Shown here piece by piece: positions 11,118-19,686 of a stretch of 64,000 nt of DNA (within the stretch, counting starts at the first letter, position 1; each line of letters starts with the position of its first letter). A program made the translations under genes and the position numbers. The notes beneath the pieces were generated by a model. It had not been told where the DNA came from and did not search any database. It saw only the letters and a program-made list of their open reading frames with translations. This stretch comes from CAWBOY01 sp963790585. Lineage in GTDB: Bacteria; Planctomycetota; Planctomycetia; Gemmatales; Gemmataceae. The stretch is from assembly GCA_963790585.1 (NCBI GenBank), contig CAWBOY010000002.1, positions 1,302,001-1,366,000 on the forward strand, given 5' to 3'.

Positions 11118-11719
11118 TAGACGTCAGCGGAGGCGCAATTGTGCGGCGAGCAAAGTAAATTCATTGTTACGCTCACAGGATCGCTCACGAAGGCTCAATA
11201 TCGACACTCTGCCCGTTTGGCCGCTTCCAAAAGGGGTTCGGGTGAACCGTCTGTGGGACTTCAGTGTGTGTACGCCAGCGCAATGCAATCCATTAGGAGC
11301 CTATTCCGTTTGGCCGCTTGTGAACTGGTTCGGGTGACCGTCCGTGGGACTTCTGTGTGTGTGCGCCAGCGCAATGCAATCCATTAAGTGCTTTCTCTGA
11401 TGAGAGTTAGCAGAATAACGTTTGATTGCGGTTCGACAGAGGCGCAATCAAACGTATCTAGAACAGATCACGCTGATGAGCCAGTGCCCTCGTTATCCTT
11501 GCATGCGCCGATGGAGGGGCGGTCTCTGACTCTGATCAAGACAACGTAGCTTTCATGGACAGGCCCTGTGCGAGCGGCCCGCACGAGACATGGTCCCCGT
11601 TTCGATGCAATGGTCCGGCGGCAATGTTCCATGATCGACCGTTTCGATAAACAATCCTAGCCCGAATGGGCGACCGGGACCTTGGCGGCCCCTGCCGTGG
11701 CTGGGAGGCAAGCGAAACG
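11118..11719. other. Divergent intergenic region with repeats
   Basis: About 600 bases between the divergent sigma and ABC genes. No gene is supported. It holds two tandem copies of an about 80-base repeat (11213-11386) and a perfect 12-bp inverted repeat (11419-11430 with 11443-11454, arm CGTTTGATTGCG). Neither flanking gene ends here, so the hairpin is not an obvious terminator and could be an operator or part of a repeat element. Confidence 0.5.
11213..11386. repeat. Two tandem copies of an about 80-base repeat
   Basis: Unit 1 (11213-11295) and unit 2 (11306-11386) both start CCGTTTGGCCGCTT and both contain TGGGACTTC, a GTGTGTG stretch and CGCAATGCAATCCATTA. A third, inverted partial copy is at 18553-18600. 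The copies are diverged, so this is an old dispersed family, not an assembly duplication. Confidence 0.7.
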
Positions 11720-12695
11720 ATGCTGATGATCGAGGCTAAGGCGCTCGCGCGAACCTTCAAGACACGCCGTGGCAACGTTGAAGCGGTGCGCGGCGTCGAT
11801 TTCACGGTTCAGTCCGGTGAGATCGTCGGCTTTCTCGGTCCCAACGGCGCGGGCAAGACGACGACGTTGCGCTTGCTCACTACACTTCTGACGCCGACGT
11901 CCGGCAGCGCGCAGGTGGCGGGCTGCGATCTGATCGCCGACCCCGAAGCGGTCCGCCGCAAAATCGGTTATGTTGCTCAAGGCGGCGTGTCGGCACCGGA
12001 TGCGACCGTGTCCGAGGAACTCGTGTTCCAAGCCCAGCTCTACCGAATTAGCGCCACGGAGGCCCGCCACCGCGCGGAGCTTTTGTGTAAGGAACTGGAC
12101 CTTGCCGGCTTGGAATCTCGGCGAACCGGCACTCTTTCCGGCGGCCAACGCCGCAGGCTCGACATCGCTCTTGGACTGGTCCATAGCCCGCCGTTGATCT
12201 TTCTCGACGAACCGACGGCGGGACTTGATCCGCAAGCCCGCGCCAATCTTTGGGACCACATTCGCAGGCTGCGTGACGAGCATCACACGACGATCTTTTT
12301 GACGACGCACTATCTCGAAGAAGCCGACGCCCTGTGCGACCGCATCCTGGTCATCGATCATGGCAAGATCGTCGCGGAAGGGAGCCCCGAGGAGTTGAAG
12401 CGGCGTGTTTCGGGCGATGTCATCGCGGTGTCGATCACCGGCGAGGGCGAGCGGGCCAGGGAAATCTGCCGCCAAATTGCCCGGTGTGCGCGAGGCTGCG
12501 CTCGCGGGCCAAGCGCTGCGGCTAACGGTAGAAAATGGCGACGAGGCATTGATGAATGTCCTACGTGCTTTGGACGCCGCTCACGTACCGCTGACGTCGA
12601 TTCAGCTTTCACGACCCACGCTCGACGATGTATTCCTGACGCTGACAGGCCGATCGCTGCGCGACGATGAAACCACCACGACTACCACCGAGTGA
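11720..12695 (+). CDS. ABC transporter ATP-binding protein, DrrA-type (frameshift)
   Basis: Cytoplasmic ATPase of an ABC-2 exporter. Start ATG at 11720 follows GGGAGG at 11703-11708 (an ATG at 11726 is the alternative). Walker A is GPNGAGKTTT, signature LSGGQRRRLDIA, Walker B LIFLDEPTAGLDP, and H-loop TTHYLEEADALC. The C-terminal 80 residues (LTVENGDEALMNVLRALD...LDDVFLTLTG) are the DrrA-type extension. An extra base at about 12462-12485 shifts the frame before this extension; joined length is about 324 residues. The permease follows 15 bases downstream. The substrate is unknown; the family exports drugs or lipids. Confidence 0.9.
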
Positions 12696-12710
12696 GCCGA
12701 GGGTCAGACA

Positions 12711-13472
12711 ATGGAAACGATCCGCGATACGTGGCTCATGTTTCAACGCCACATCCATCAAACGCTGCGCAATCCCGTGCTGATGTTTATCGGCTTGATC
12801 CAACCGATCTTGTACCTCTGTTTGTTCGCGCCGCTTCTGATTCGTTTCTCCGGTCAGCCCGGTTTTCCCGAAGGCGATTCCTGGCAGATCTACGTACCCG
12901 GTTTGCTCGTGCAACTGGGTCTTTTTGGGACCACCTTTGCGGGTTTCGGTATTATCAGTGAATGGCGCATGGGGTTACTGGAACGGATGCGCGTCACTCC
13001 CGTAAGCCGACTGGCGTTGTTGTTGGGCCGAGTCCTCCGTGATGCGTTTTTGCTGTTGATCCAATCGTTGATATTGATCTTGGTGGCGACCGCCTTTGGT
13101 CTCCGTGTCGCGCCACTCGGCGTTTTCATTGGCCTGATCTTTGTCGGATTGCTGGCGATCACGGCAGCGTCCTTCTCCTACGCGACGGCTTTGACTGTGA
13201 AGTCCGAAGACGCTTTCGCGCCGATACTCAACATCGTCTGTATTCCCCTTCTGCTGCTGTCGGGCATTCTTTTGCCGATGTCGCTCGCCCCTGACTGGCT
13301 GAACAATTTATCGCGCCTAAACCCGCTGCGCTATCTCGTCGAAGCGATGCGTGAGGTGTTTCTTGGCCGCTATTTCAACAGCACGGTGTTGGTTGGTTCT
13401 ATCATCGCGATCGCCCTGGCGACACTCGCTATTAATGTTGGGGCGCGAACATTCCGCAAGGAAAATGCGTGA
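12711..13472 (+). CDS. ABC-2 type permease, DrrB-like
   Basis: 253 residues with six predicted membrane helices, for example VLMFIGLIQPILYLCLFAPL and ILNIVCIPLLLLSGILLPMS. The conserved ABC-2 signature region NPLRYLVEAMREVFLG lies near the C-terminus. Start ATG at 12711 follows a GAGGG site. It forms a two-gene operon with the preceding ATPase; together they make an exporter of unknown substrate. Confidence 0.9.
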   Translation: METIRDTWLMFQRHIHQTLRNPVLMFIGLIQPILYLCLFAPLLIRFSGQPGFPEGDSWQIYVPGLLVQLGLFGTTFAGFGIISEWRMGLLERMRVTPVSRLALLLGRVLRDAFLLLIQSLILILVATAFGLRVAPLGVFIGLIFVGLLAITAASFSYATALTVKSEDAFAPILNIVCIPLLLLSGILLPMSLAPDWLNNLSRLNPLRYLVEAMREVFLGRYFNSTVLVGSIIAIALATLAINVGARTFRKENA

Positions 13473-13539
13473 AACGAGATTGGCAAAAGACGGAGTCATT
13501 GTTCCTTAGCACTCCAGCAAATCGGAATCGAGGTATTGC

Positions 13540-15352
13540 ATGCAACGAGTCGCGAAGGCTGTCCTTGTTTTCCTTGCTGTCCTATTGCCACCGATGTATG
13601 CGGAGGCCGCCGAGCCGGAGGCGACCAAGGTCACACCCGCCGATTGGCCGATGTACAATCATGACCTGGCCGGGTGGCGACTTCAACGCGGCCGAAAAAA
13701 CGCTCAGCCCCGCGAACGTTGGTAAGCTGATCGAAAAATGGAGATTCCCGGCCGCGGACTCTAAGGAGGCCATCGGCGTAGTTCATGCCACGCCGACCGT
13801 CGTCGCGGGTGAAGTGTACTTTGGCACGGCCACATATCCAGCCTTTTACAAATTGGCGCCGAACGGCACACTTCGTTGGGTCTATCGAAATCCAACACGC
13901 AAAGTCGACCTCCCGCCCACGGAAGGCGCACCTGGTACACAGAAGCTTCGCAGCGTGGCCTCCGATGGCGGAATCTTTGGCTCGGCCTTGGTGGCGGACG
14001 GAGCCGTTTACTTCGCGGATGTCAGCGGTTGGATCTACTGCCTGGATACGGCCACGGGAAAAGAGCGCTGGAAGGTCGATACTCATGCGACGACCTTTCC
14101 AGACGCTCATTTCAACAACATCCTGATGGCCTCCCCGGTCATGGCTGATGGCAACGTCGTGTTCGGCGGCGGTACGCTGGAACAGCTCTTCGCGGGTACG
14201 TTCCTTTACCCGGGTAGCACTGGCCGTGGATTTCTTGTCGCCCTTGATCCAAAAACGGGCAAGGTCGTCTGGAAGCATGAAGTTGGCCCTAAACCGGAGA
14301 AGCTCGATCCGCCAGTCGTGGTTGACACTAGTTGGGGCAAGTTCAAATTCACATCGGGTCCGGCGACCAGTAGCGTCTGGTCCACACCGTCGTTCGATCC
14401 GGAGACTAACACACTGTACTTTGGCACCGATGTCAACACGGCCCCGCGCCAGCCGACGAAGGACAATCCGAAGCTCTATACAGAAGACTCCTGCGCGATC
14501 GCGGCCATCGACGCCGCTTCCGGCAAGCGGAAATGGAATACGCAGATCAATCCTGATGATGTGTGGACCAACTCCATGCGGGCCTACGACCCAAAGACTG
14601 GCCTTTATAAAGACGCGTCGATTGGCGACACGCCGAAGATCTTTACCATCGACATCGACGGCAAGCCTACCAAGGTCGTCGGTGCCGGCTGCAAGAATGG
14701 TGGCTTCTACATCTTGCGGGCAGAAAATGGCAAGATCGTCAAACATACCCCGATCTACACCGGTCCGCCGACGCATCCACCGGCGAAACATGATCCCCGT
14801 GTCTTGGCTTTGCCGAGTCCGATGGGTGGATTGCAGACCGGCTGTGCCACGGATGGACGGACGATTTTCACCAACGGCATCGATGCCATACGACTGTGTA
14901 CTCAGGACAGCGCCTATGCCGCGGGCCAAGTACCAACGGGCGGCCGCGTGACTGCGACCTCCGTTGATCTCGTAACGGAACGCTGGCGCCACGAACGGCC
15001 GAAAATCGCCGCGATGGGTGGAACGCCTGAAAAGCCGATGTACAAAGACGTCGGCGACGTCGTCGCCTCTGGCATAGCCGTAGGCAACGGCGTGGCTTAT
15101 TTCACGACTGTGGGCAGCGGCAAACTGATTGCGCTCGACATAGCGAATGGCAATCTGCTCAAGGAGGTTGACCTCGGCCCCGTTTTCGCCGGCCCATCGC
15201 TTTCGCGTGGTCGCGTGTATGTTGGCGGTGGCAACACACTGTTCACACCGGGCGACTCCGAGTGCTTTTTCCCCAAGAAGTACACCGGTGGAGTCCGGTG
15301 CTTTGGACTTCCCGGCGAGGATGAAGTCGACAAGCTGAACAAGGGCCCGTGA
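13540..15352 (+). CDS. Secreted PQQ-type beta-propeller protein (frameshift)
   Basis: Signal peptide MQRVAKAVLVFLAVLLPPMYAEA is followed by a quinoprotein-like beta-propeller. Repeats include LVALDPKTGKVVWKHEVG, CLDTATGKERWKV, AIDAASGKRKW and LIALDIANGNLLKEV. The opening WPMYNHDLAGWR...LSPANVGKLIEKW is typical of PQQ-dehydrogenase-like repeat proteins. An extra base near 13680 breaks the frame after AGWR; joined length is about 603 residues. It may be an alcohol-dehydrogenase-like enzyme or a non-catalytic propeller; I cannot confirm PQQ-binding residues. It starts 67 bases after the permease and may be cotranscribed with the ABC genes. Confidence 0.85.
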
Positions 15353-15383
15353 CACGGTTGATGAGCCATGTGAAGAGTCGTCG

Positions 15384-15455
15384 CCGGGGTCGGTACTCCG
15401 ACCCCGGTGAAGCCCTTGCGGCGCCAGAGATCCGGGGTCGGAGTACCGACCCCGG
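15384..15455. repeat. Pair of GGTCGG palindromes
   Basis: Two 24-base near-palindromes, 15384-15407 and 15432-15455, each have 10-bp arms CCGGGGTCGG/CCGACCCCGG around a 4-base centre. They are inverted relative to each other (centre TACT versus AGTA). They start 32 bases after the beta-propeller gene stop and could terminate transcription, but no T tract follows. They look like small palindromic repeat elements. Confidence 0.7.
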
Positions 15456-15567
15456 CCACGGCCTGCAAACATCATAAACGAATTTTCGATTCAGTACACG
15501 ACACAGCCGCGTGAGGTGTAAACGATCGAATAAAGGCGCGAAAGCTATCAGGCCTCTTCCAGACGCC

Positions 15568-16782
15568 TCAAGATCCCCTCTTAACCTCCAATACCTTCAC
15601 TTTCCGATTCTCCAGTTTCACGGTCAATCCGGTCTGCGCGGCGATATTGTTCATGACGGCGGGCGGGTTCTTGTCGGCGGCGTGTTCGGCATCGGTAAAA
15701 GGTGAGCGGAAGTTGAAGTGCCACTGTACCTTTTTTGGTGCCCCGTCGATTTTTTCAACGGCGATACGAGTATTTATCCAGCCCTCTACGTGGTCGGCCA
15801 TTTCTTGGAGGCTGCCACTGCCGCCACCACCGGTGTCCCGGTTCGTTAGAGCAAACCCATAGACTTCGATCTCGTTCTTCTTCCGGTCGGCCAGAGGCGT
15901 CGGTTCGTATTTGCCTGAAAGGACATAGACGTCGCGCTCCTTCTCGACGTAGGCCAAGGATACAGGAAAGTCGCACTCCTTCCGCAGGAGCTTTTCGAGG
16001 GCGACAATGAGCTTGTCGGGATTGGCGCCGGCACGCACTACGAAATCGCCCGTGATTTTTCGTTCGAGCAGGTCCTCTTCGCCCTCGATGCGGATTCGGG
16101 CCAGACCGACGGTAGCATCAAGCACCCGCGCCAGGGACACGCCGACATCCGGCTTAACCGACGTACTCTGAGTAGTCTGTCCGGCGACCGTCCAATCATT
16201 CTTCCAGCCGAATTTGGTCCAGTAGTTCGTGTAGTCTCGGTTTACCTCCGCTTCCGGCGGATCCATCTTTTCACGCTTGAACAACTCGCGGATCTGGTCG
16301 CGGAAGTATTCGGCGCGGCATTCGGGATAGGGGGGCGTGACCCGGCGAATTAATTCGTCGTCCTTGAGGCCATAGGCCTTGCGGAAATCGGCCTTCCAGG
16401 CTAGTTCAGCGTTGGCCTTGTCGGTCGCCGGATTTCGGTCCGACCGAACGGTATTCGCTGACTCTTGATCTCGCGACTTGTCCACTTGCGCTCCCCCGAC
16501 ACCCGCCAGAAGAGCGGCTCCGTAGGCGAGCACGCCGAGCGATAGCGTGAACACGAACATCGATTTTATTTTGGTAATCAACATGGCCTTTAGCATTCCT
16601 TTCGTGACCGCCGCGACGGCAATGGGAACGACGCCTTTTGCTGTCTGTAATGCCGCTTGAACAAGAACCATAGGTGCGGTCGCCACCGTCGCATTTCGCG
16701 ACAAGACCGCGGTCAAGACGCCGCCTGAGACCGGCAGACCCAATCGCGTCAACCACCGTACGAGCATTGACAGCCCGCGCAC
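15568..16782 (-). CDS. C-terminal part of a sigma-factor fusion protein, membrane-anchored
   Basis: 404 residues. The first 80 (MLVRWLTRLGLPVSGGVLTA, then KGMLKAMLITKIKSMFVFTL) match the linker and membrane segment that follows sigma region 4 in large planctomycete ECF fusions. After it comes a soluble domain: about residues 120-200 (FRKAYGLKDDELIRRVTPPY) and a C-terminal part (VEGWINTRIAVEKIDGAPKK and VMNNIAAQTGLTVKLENRKV) resembling domains seen in Gemmata secretin-like or hypothetical proteins. The upstream sigma domain is only a remnant with two in-frame stops (see 16783-16938). Whether this half is translated alone is uncertain; the ORF starts in the remains of region 4. Confidence 0.6.
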   Translation of the reverse strand: MRGLSMLVRWLTRLGLPVSGGVLTAVLSRNATVATAPMVLVQAALQTAKGVVPIAVAAVTKGMLKAMLITKIKSMFVFTLSLGVLAYGAALLAGVGGAQVDKSRDQESANTVRSDRNPATDKANAELAWKADFRKAYGLKDDELIRRVTPPYPECRAEYFRDQIRELFKREKMDPPEAEVNRDYTNYWTKFGWKNDWTVAGQTTQSTSVKPDVGVSLARVLDATVGLARIRIEGEEDLLERKITGDFVVRAGANPDKLIVALEKLLRKECDFPVSLAYVEKERDVYVLSGKYEPTPLADRKKNEIEVYGFALTNRDTGGGGSGSLQEMADHVEGWINTRIAVEKIDGAPKKVQWHFNFRSPFTDAEHAADKNPPAVMNNIAAQTGLTVKLENRKVKVLEVKRGS

Positions 16783-16938
16783 GAGGCCGCCGACGGTCCC
16801 TTACAGCAAATCGAGCTGCCGATCCGCCTACGCCCGCCATTCGAGGTCACAGAGCAGAATCGGCAAGGGATACCGTTCGGGTAGGCGGCTCAGTTCCTGA
16901 TCGAGCAATGGCATGTTATAGTCGAGGCGCGAACCTAT
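16783..16938 (-). pseudogene. Remnant of ECF sigma region 4
   Basis: Read in the same frame as the 404-codon gene downstream, this stretch gives LLDQELSRLPERYPLPILLC then DLEWRA, stop, ADRQLDLL, stop, GTVGGLVRGL. Intact homologs read roughly LDEELSRLPEKYRLPVVLCD, LEGRTRKEAARQLGWPVGTV. So region 4 is recognisable but carries two in-frame stops and lacks about two codons, and region 2 is absent. Unlike other broken genes here, the damage is substitutions plus loss of the 5' half, so this is true decay. Confidence 0.7.
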
Positions 16939-17112
16939 TTCTTACCAAGTATCGAGTTGACGGATTAACGAGTCAACACGATCCGGGATACGTCCGCCGC
17001 ATGGAAAGCTCAATGACCGCAAAAGGTGTCAGAAATTCCTGAAACCTTATGCGATTCATTATGATACGGCGTCGAAGCTGCCTTAACAACGCGACGCCTC
17101 CGTTGCCGGAGT

Positions 17113-17147
17113 CGAAAAAAGTGTCCGGAATTCTCGACACTTTTTCG
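17113..17147 (-). terminator. Hairpin downstream of the secreted 175-aa protein
   Basis: The arms CGAAAAAAGTGTC (17113-17125) and GACACTTTTTCG (17136-17147) pair almost perfectly around a 10-base loop. It lies 15 bases beyond the stop of the 17163-17690 gene on the minus strand and includes an A/T run in the stem, which suits a terminator. Confidence 0.55.
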
Positions 17148-17162
17148 CCCCCTTAGGTCGAC

Positions 17163-17690
17163 TCACTTCTTCGTCAATCCAGATTCAAGGATGTCAAACG
17201 TTTTAGGTGAGATGCTCTTGAGGCTCATCTCCATATAGAGGATGACCTTGCCATCCGGTCCGCTAATTTTCTTCCGTGCCGTGATGACGGAGTCATCGCT
17301 CATGAAATTCTCGTCCTCAATGAGGACGCCACTCTTGTGCTTAAACGCCCCCTTGAAGTACGTCCATTTCCACGCTGGCCCGAACAACGTGCCGCTCCCT
17401 TCGACGGTCTTGGCCGTGTCGGCAAGGTGGAACGTGTTATCGTCCTTGACCGTGAGCGACATCGTCTGTTCCTCGACCTTGCCGTCCGGTTTGACGACGA
17501 GCGCCCGTTCCGTGATTGTCGATTTGTCAGGGTCTTGGGTTTTCTGCAGCAGGATGACCTGGGAACCCATCGACTTGCCGTCGGCGGCGCTCAATTTCAC
17601 TTCGCCAACATAATGCAACTTCTCCGGCGGAACGGCGAAGACAGCGCCCGGCAATTGGATGACGACACATAGGACGAAAATCGATCGCAT
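17163..17690 (-). CDS. Secreted hypothetical protein
   Basis: 175 residues with a clear signal peptide (MRSIFVLCVVIQLPGAVFA). The mature part is beta-rich (VGEVKLSAADGKSMGSQVIL, GTLFGPAWKWTYFKGAFK). I do not recognise the family. The protein is probably exported. A hairpin terminator candidate follows the gene. The next gene upstream on the same strand (a small membrane protein) ends 68 bases before its start. Confidence 0.7.
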   Translation of the reverse strand: MRSIFVLCVVIQLPGAVFAVPPEKLHYVGEVKLSAADGKSMGSQVILLQKTQDPDKSTITERALVVKPDGKVEEQTMSLTVKDDNTFHLADTAKTVEGSGTLFGPAWKWTYFKGAFKHKSGVLIEDENFMSDDSVITARKKISGPDGKVILYMEMSLKSISPKTFDILESGLTKK

Positions 17691-17758
17691 AAATCACCTC
17701 TGCTTCCGCGGCTGAACGACAAGGCTCCGCCACGGCGGCCGGGCGGAGAGCCATAAAC

Positions 17759-18223
17759 CTACGAGGAACCAAGACTGTGGCCGCCGTCTGTTGTAGCGTC
17801 TGGTTCAGCCCCCTTTGGTAGATCAGCAAGTAACCCAGCAACGGACGCGACTGTGGCGAATACCCACCATGCCGTGAAGATGTTCCCGATATCGCCTGCG
17901 GCCGAGCCACCGGCGAGAACTTTTTCGATCACCGCCCGCATCAGCCAAAGCAGCCACGCGCCCTGGACGAGCAACGAACTCATCCAGATCACGACGCGAA
18001 CCCCCGGCGGCGGCGTGCTGATGGACCGGACAATGTACCCCACAGTGACCAGATACCCAGAGCCGAAAACCGCTACGGCGAGCGGCGACACTTCGGCGCG
18101 AAGAAACACTAACGATACGAGCACACCCCAAAAACACCCGCCGAGCGCCAGTACGACGGCGAGGCCCCACGCCAGCCAGGGCGCGGACGGTTGTTGCTGC
18201 ATGTTGCCAGTCGCTGCGGACAT
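17759..18223 (-). CDS. Small hypothetical membrane protein
   Basis: 154 residues with four hydrophobic segments (WLAWGLAVVLALGGCFWGVL; LAVAVFGSGYLVTVGYIV; VVIWMSSLLVQGAWLLWLM; FTAWWVFATVASVAGLLA) and a polar C-terminal tail. No family recognised. Start ATG at 18223 is internal to a longer set of overlapping frames; this frame is preferred because of its clean hydrophobic periodicity. Confidence 0.6.
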   Translation of the reverse strand: MSAATGNMQQQPSAPWLAWGLAVVLALGGCFWGVLVSLVFLRAEVSPLAVAVFGSGYLVTVGYIVRSISTPPPGVRVVIWMSSLLVQGAWLLWLMRAVIEKVLAGGSAAGDIGNIFTAWWVFATVASVAGLLADLPKGAEPDATTDGGHSLGSS

Positions 18224-18318
18224 AGCCGATTCCTTCGAGCTTTTGGAAACAATGAGATGGATCGGACTGCGCCAACGCTCTGCATGCGCTGCATTCGGGA
18301 TTCTTTCCTAGCCCCCTA

Positions 18319-18444
18319 TGTTCCGCGCGGAACATTGTGCGCTGACCGTCGCGCCAAAAATGCACATTGCCTTGGCGCGACGGTCGGCAAACACAACCAC
18401 TTGACAGCGTTGATCTTGCGCCGCAGCCCGGACCGTCGCGCCAA
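18319..18444. repeat. Cluster of palindromes with GACCGTCGCGCCAA
   Basis: TGTTCCGCGCGGAACA (18319-18334) is a perfect 16-base palindrome. GACCGTCGCGCCAA occurs at 18344-18357, inverted at 18372-18385 (perfect 14-bp hairpin, 14-base loop) and again direct at 18431-18444. This intergenic stretch (18224-18659) has no gene I can support. Confidence 0.65.
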
Positions 18445-18552
18445 CAATCGCGTGCGGTACCCCCCCTACGCTGGGCGTCATGTTTCCATACTCGAAAGCA
18501 TGCTCAACAAGGCGTCATTTTGGGTCGGTCCAACTCATTCTTTCCGAACGCC

Positions 18553-18600
18553 AAATGGATTGCATTGCGCCTGCGACACACACAGGATTCCCGCGAACGG
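18553..18600 (-). repeat. Third copy of the 11.2-kb repeat, inverted
   Basis: The reverse complement ends GGCGCAATGCAATCCATT and contains CTGTGTGTGTCGC, matching the second half of the tandem units at 11213-11386 at roughly 80% over 47 bases. Confidence 0.6.
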
Positions 18601-18659
18601 TATCGCGAGGAGTTGTCATCGTTCGAGAAGCCATCCGCCGGCTGGTCCGTCGAGCAAAA

Positions 18660-18851
18660 TCATGCGTTGGCCCCGGTCGGCTTCAGCGCTTTGTCCGCCG
18701 CAAGTTGACGCGCGACACCCTGAACAAACACAAGTCCGCTTTCCTTTTCGCGTTTCTTAATGTCCTGGAAAATGGCATCCAAATTGTAGTTGAACTGGGC
18801 AGCATGAGCGTTGCGGACTCGACGAACTTCATCGACAATAGGATCGTTCAT
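18660..18851 (-). CDS. Small MNDPIVDEVRR-type protein, copy 1
   Basis: 63 residues, charged and helical: MNDPIVDEVRRVRNAHAAQF then NYNLDAIFQDIKKREKESGL. It is a near-copy of the gene at 20818-21051 (about 90% DNA identity over 190 bases). Small proteins with this opening are widespread in cyanobacteria and planctomycetes. I infer an antitoxin-like role from size and character only. It lies 45 bases after the Imm1-like gene on the same strand. Confidence 0.7.
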   Translation of the reverse strand: MNDPIVDEVRRVRNAHAAQFNYNLDAIFQDIKKREKESGLVFVQGVARQLAADKALKPTGANA

Positions 18852-18896
18852 GACTTAACCTGCCGATCCGATGTAGCGCCTCTTTCGGCGCTAACA

Positions 18897-19391
18897 CTAT
18901 TGCCCTGGAAGCGGCAACTCGACCTCGAACCACGCAATCCAGCGTACAATGTCGGACCGCCGCCGGGACAGCAAGTATTCTTTGACGACCTCGGCTGCCG
19001 TCTGCGGCGTGACCAAGCACGCCCGCGGAACTCGGAACGGATCGCCACCCCGCTCCTCGAGGACGAATGGTTCGATGCTCGATCCATCGTATGGCACCAA
19101 CTCGCCGCCGCCCGGCTGTGACCAAGTGATGAAGTACCAGCCAACCTCCGGCTGCTTGATCCAAAGGCTCGGCTGGCCGGCAGCATAATCGACTTTGACC
19201 CCGTCGGCGGTCGTCATGGATCGGTGGCTGGCGACCGACTCACCCGGCTCCCTCGCCACGGCGAGGGTGGCCTCGCCGTTTCCGCCTCGCAGCCAGTAGT
19301 CCTGTCCGGTAGTGTGGAGGATGTCGGCCAATTGTCCAGGCGATGGGTCGAAAAGCAGCATCCCTTCGGGATCGTGATACACAATACGCAT
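18897..19391 (-). CDS. Imm1-like immunity protein (tentative)
   Basis: 164 residues, no signal peptide. It opens MRIVYHDPEGMLLFDPSPGQ and continues LADILHTTGQDYWLRGGNGE, then WFITWSQPGGGELVPYD and near the end FRVPRACLVTPQTAAEVVKE. The layout (N-terminal segment that scores a position, beta sheet, then a PRxxLVxxxxAxxxVxEF motif) resembles the Imm1 family of polymorphic-toxin immunity proteins. No cognate toxin is visible nearby, so it may be an orphan. Probably in an operon with the small gene downstream. Family assignment is a pattern-based inference. Confidence 0.5.
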   Translation of the reverse strand: MRIVYHDPEGMLLFDPSPGQLADILHTTGQDYWLRGGNGEATLAVAREPGESVASHRSMTTADGVKVDYAAGQPSLWIKQPEVGWYFITWSQPGGGELVPYDGSSIEPFVLEERGGDPFRVPRACLVTPQTAAEVVKEYLLSRRRSDIVRWIAWFEVELPLPGQ

Positions 19392-19607
19392 CCCTCGCCC
19401 TCCTGCCGCATAACGACGAAGCCGAGCAGCAGCGAGACCCGACCGGCCCGCCGAACTATGAAACCACAGAAAGACCTCGACGTCTTGCTGCAGCCCTTAC
19501 TTCGGCGACCAGGCTATTCGGGGATGAATGGCCCGGTGAACCCCGGCGGGTACACCAAAAGGGAAAGGAAAGGGAAAGGAGGACGCAGCTCGATTTGCAG
19601 TGATGTC

Positions 19608-19663
19608 AAAAAGGAAAAGGTCAGATAAAACGAGCCGCGTGCTCCTTTCCCCCTTATCTGGCC
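19608..19663 (-). terminator. Terminator candidate after the SUMF1-like gene
   Basis: On the minus strand, GGCCAGATAA and TTATCTGACC (19654-19663 and 19619-19628 on the plus strand) form a 10-bp stem with one mismatch, followed by the T-rich TTTTCCTTTTT (19608-19618). It lies 24 bases after the stop at 19687. The rest of 19392-19607 has no supported gene. Confidence 0.6.
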
Positions 19664-19686
19664 TGACTCTATTCCCTTTCGATGCG

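Noticed and set aside
11213..11386. CRISPR array
   Set aside because: Only two 80-base units with diverged sequence; no regular spacers, no cas genes.
13631..15475. Minus-strand 614-codon frame opposite the beta-propeller gene
   Set aside because: Shadow of the GC-rich coding strand; composition is Arg-rich and motif-free.
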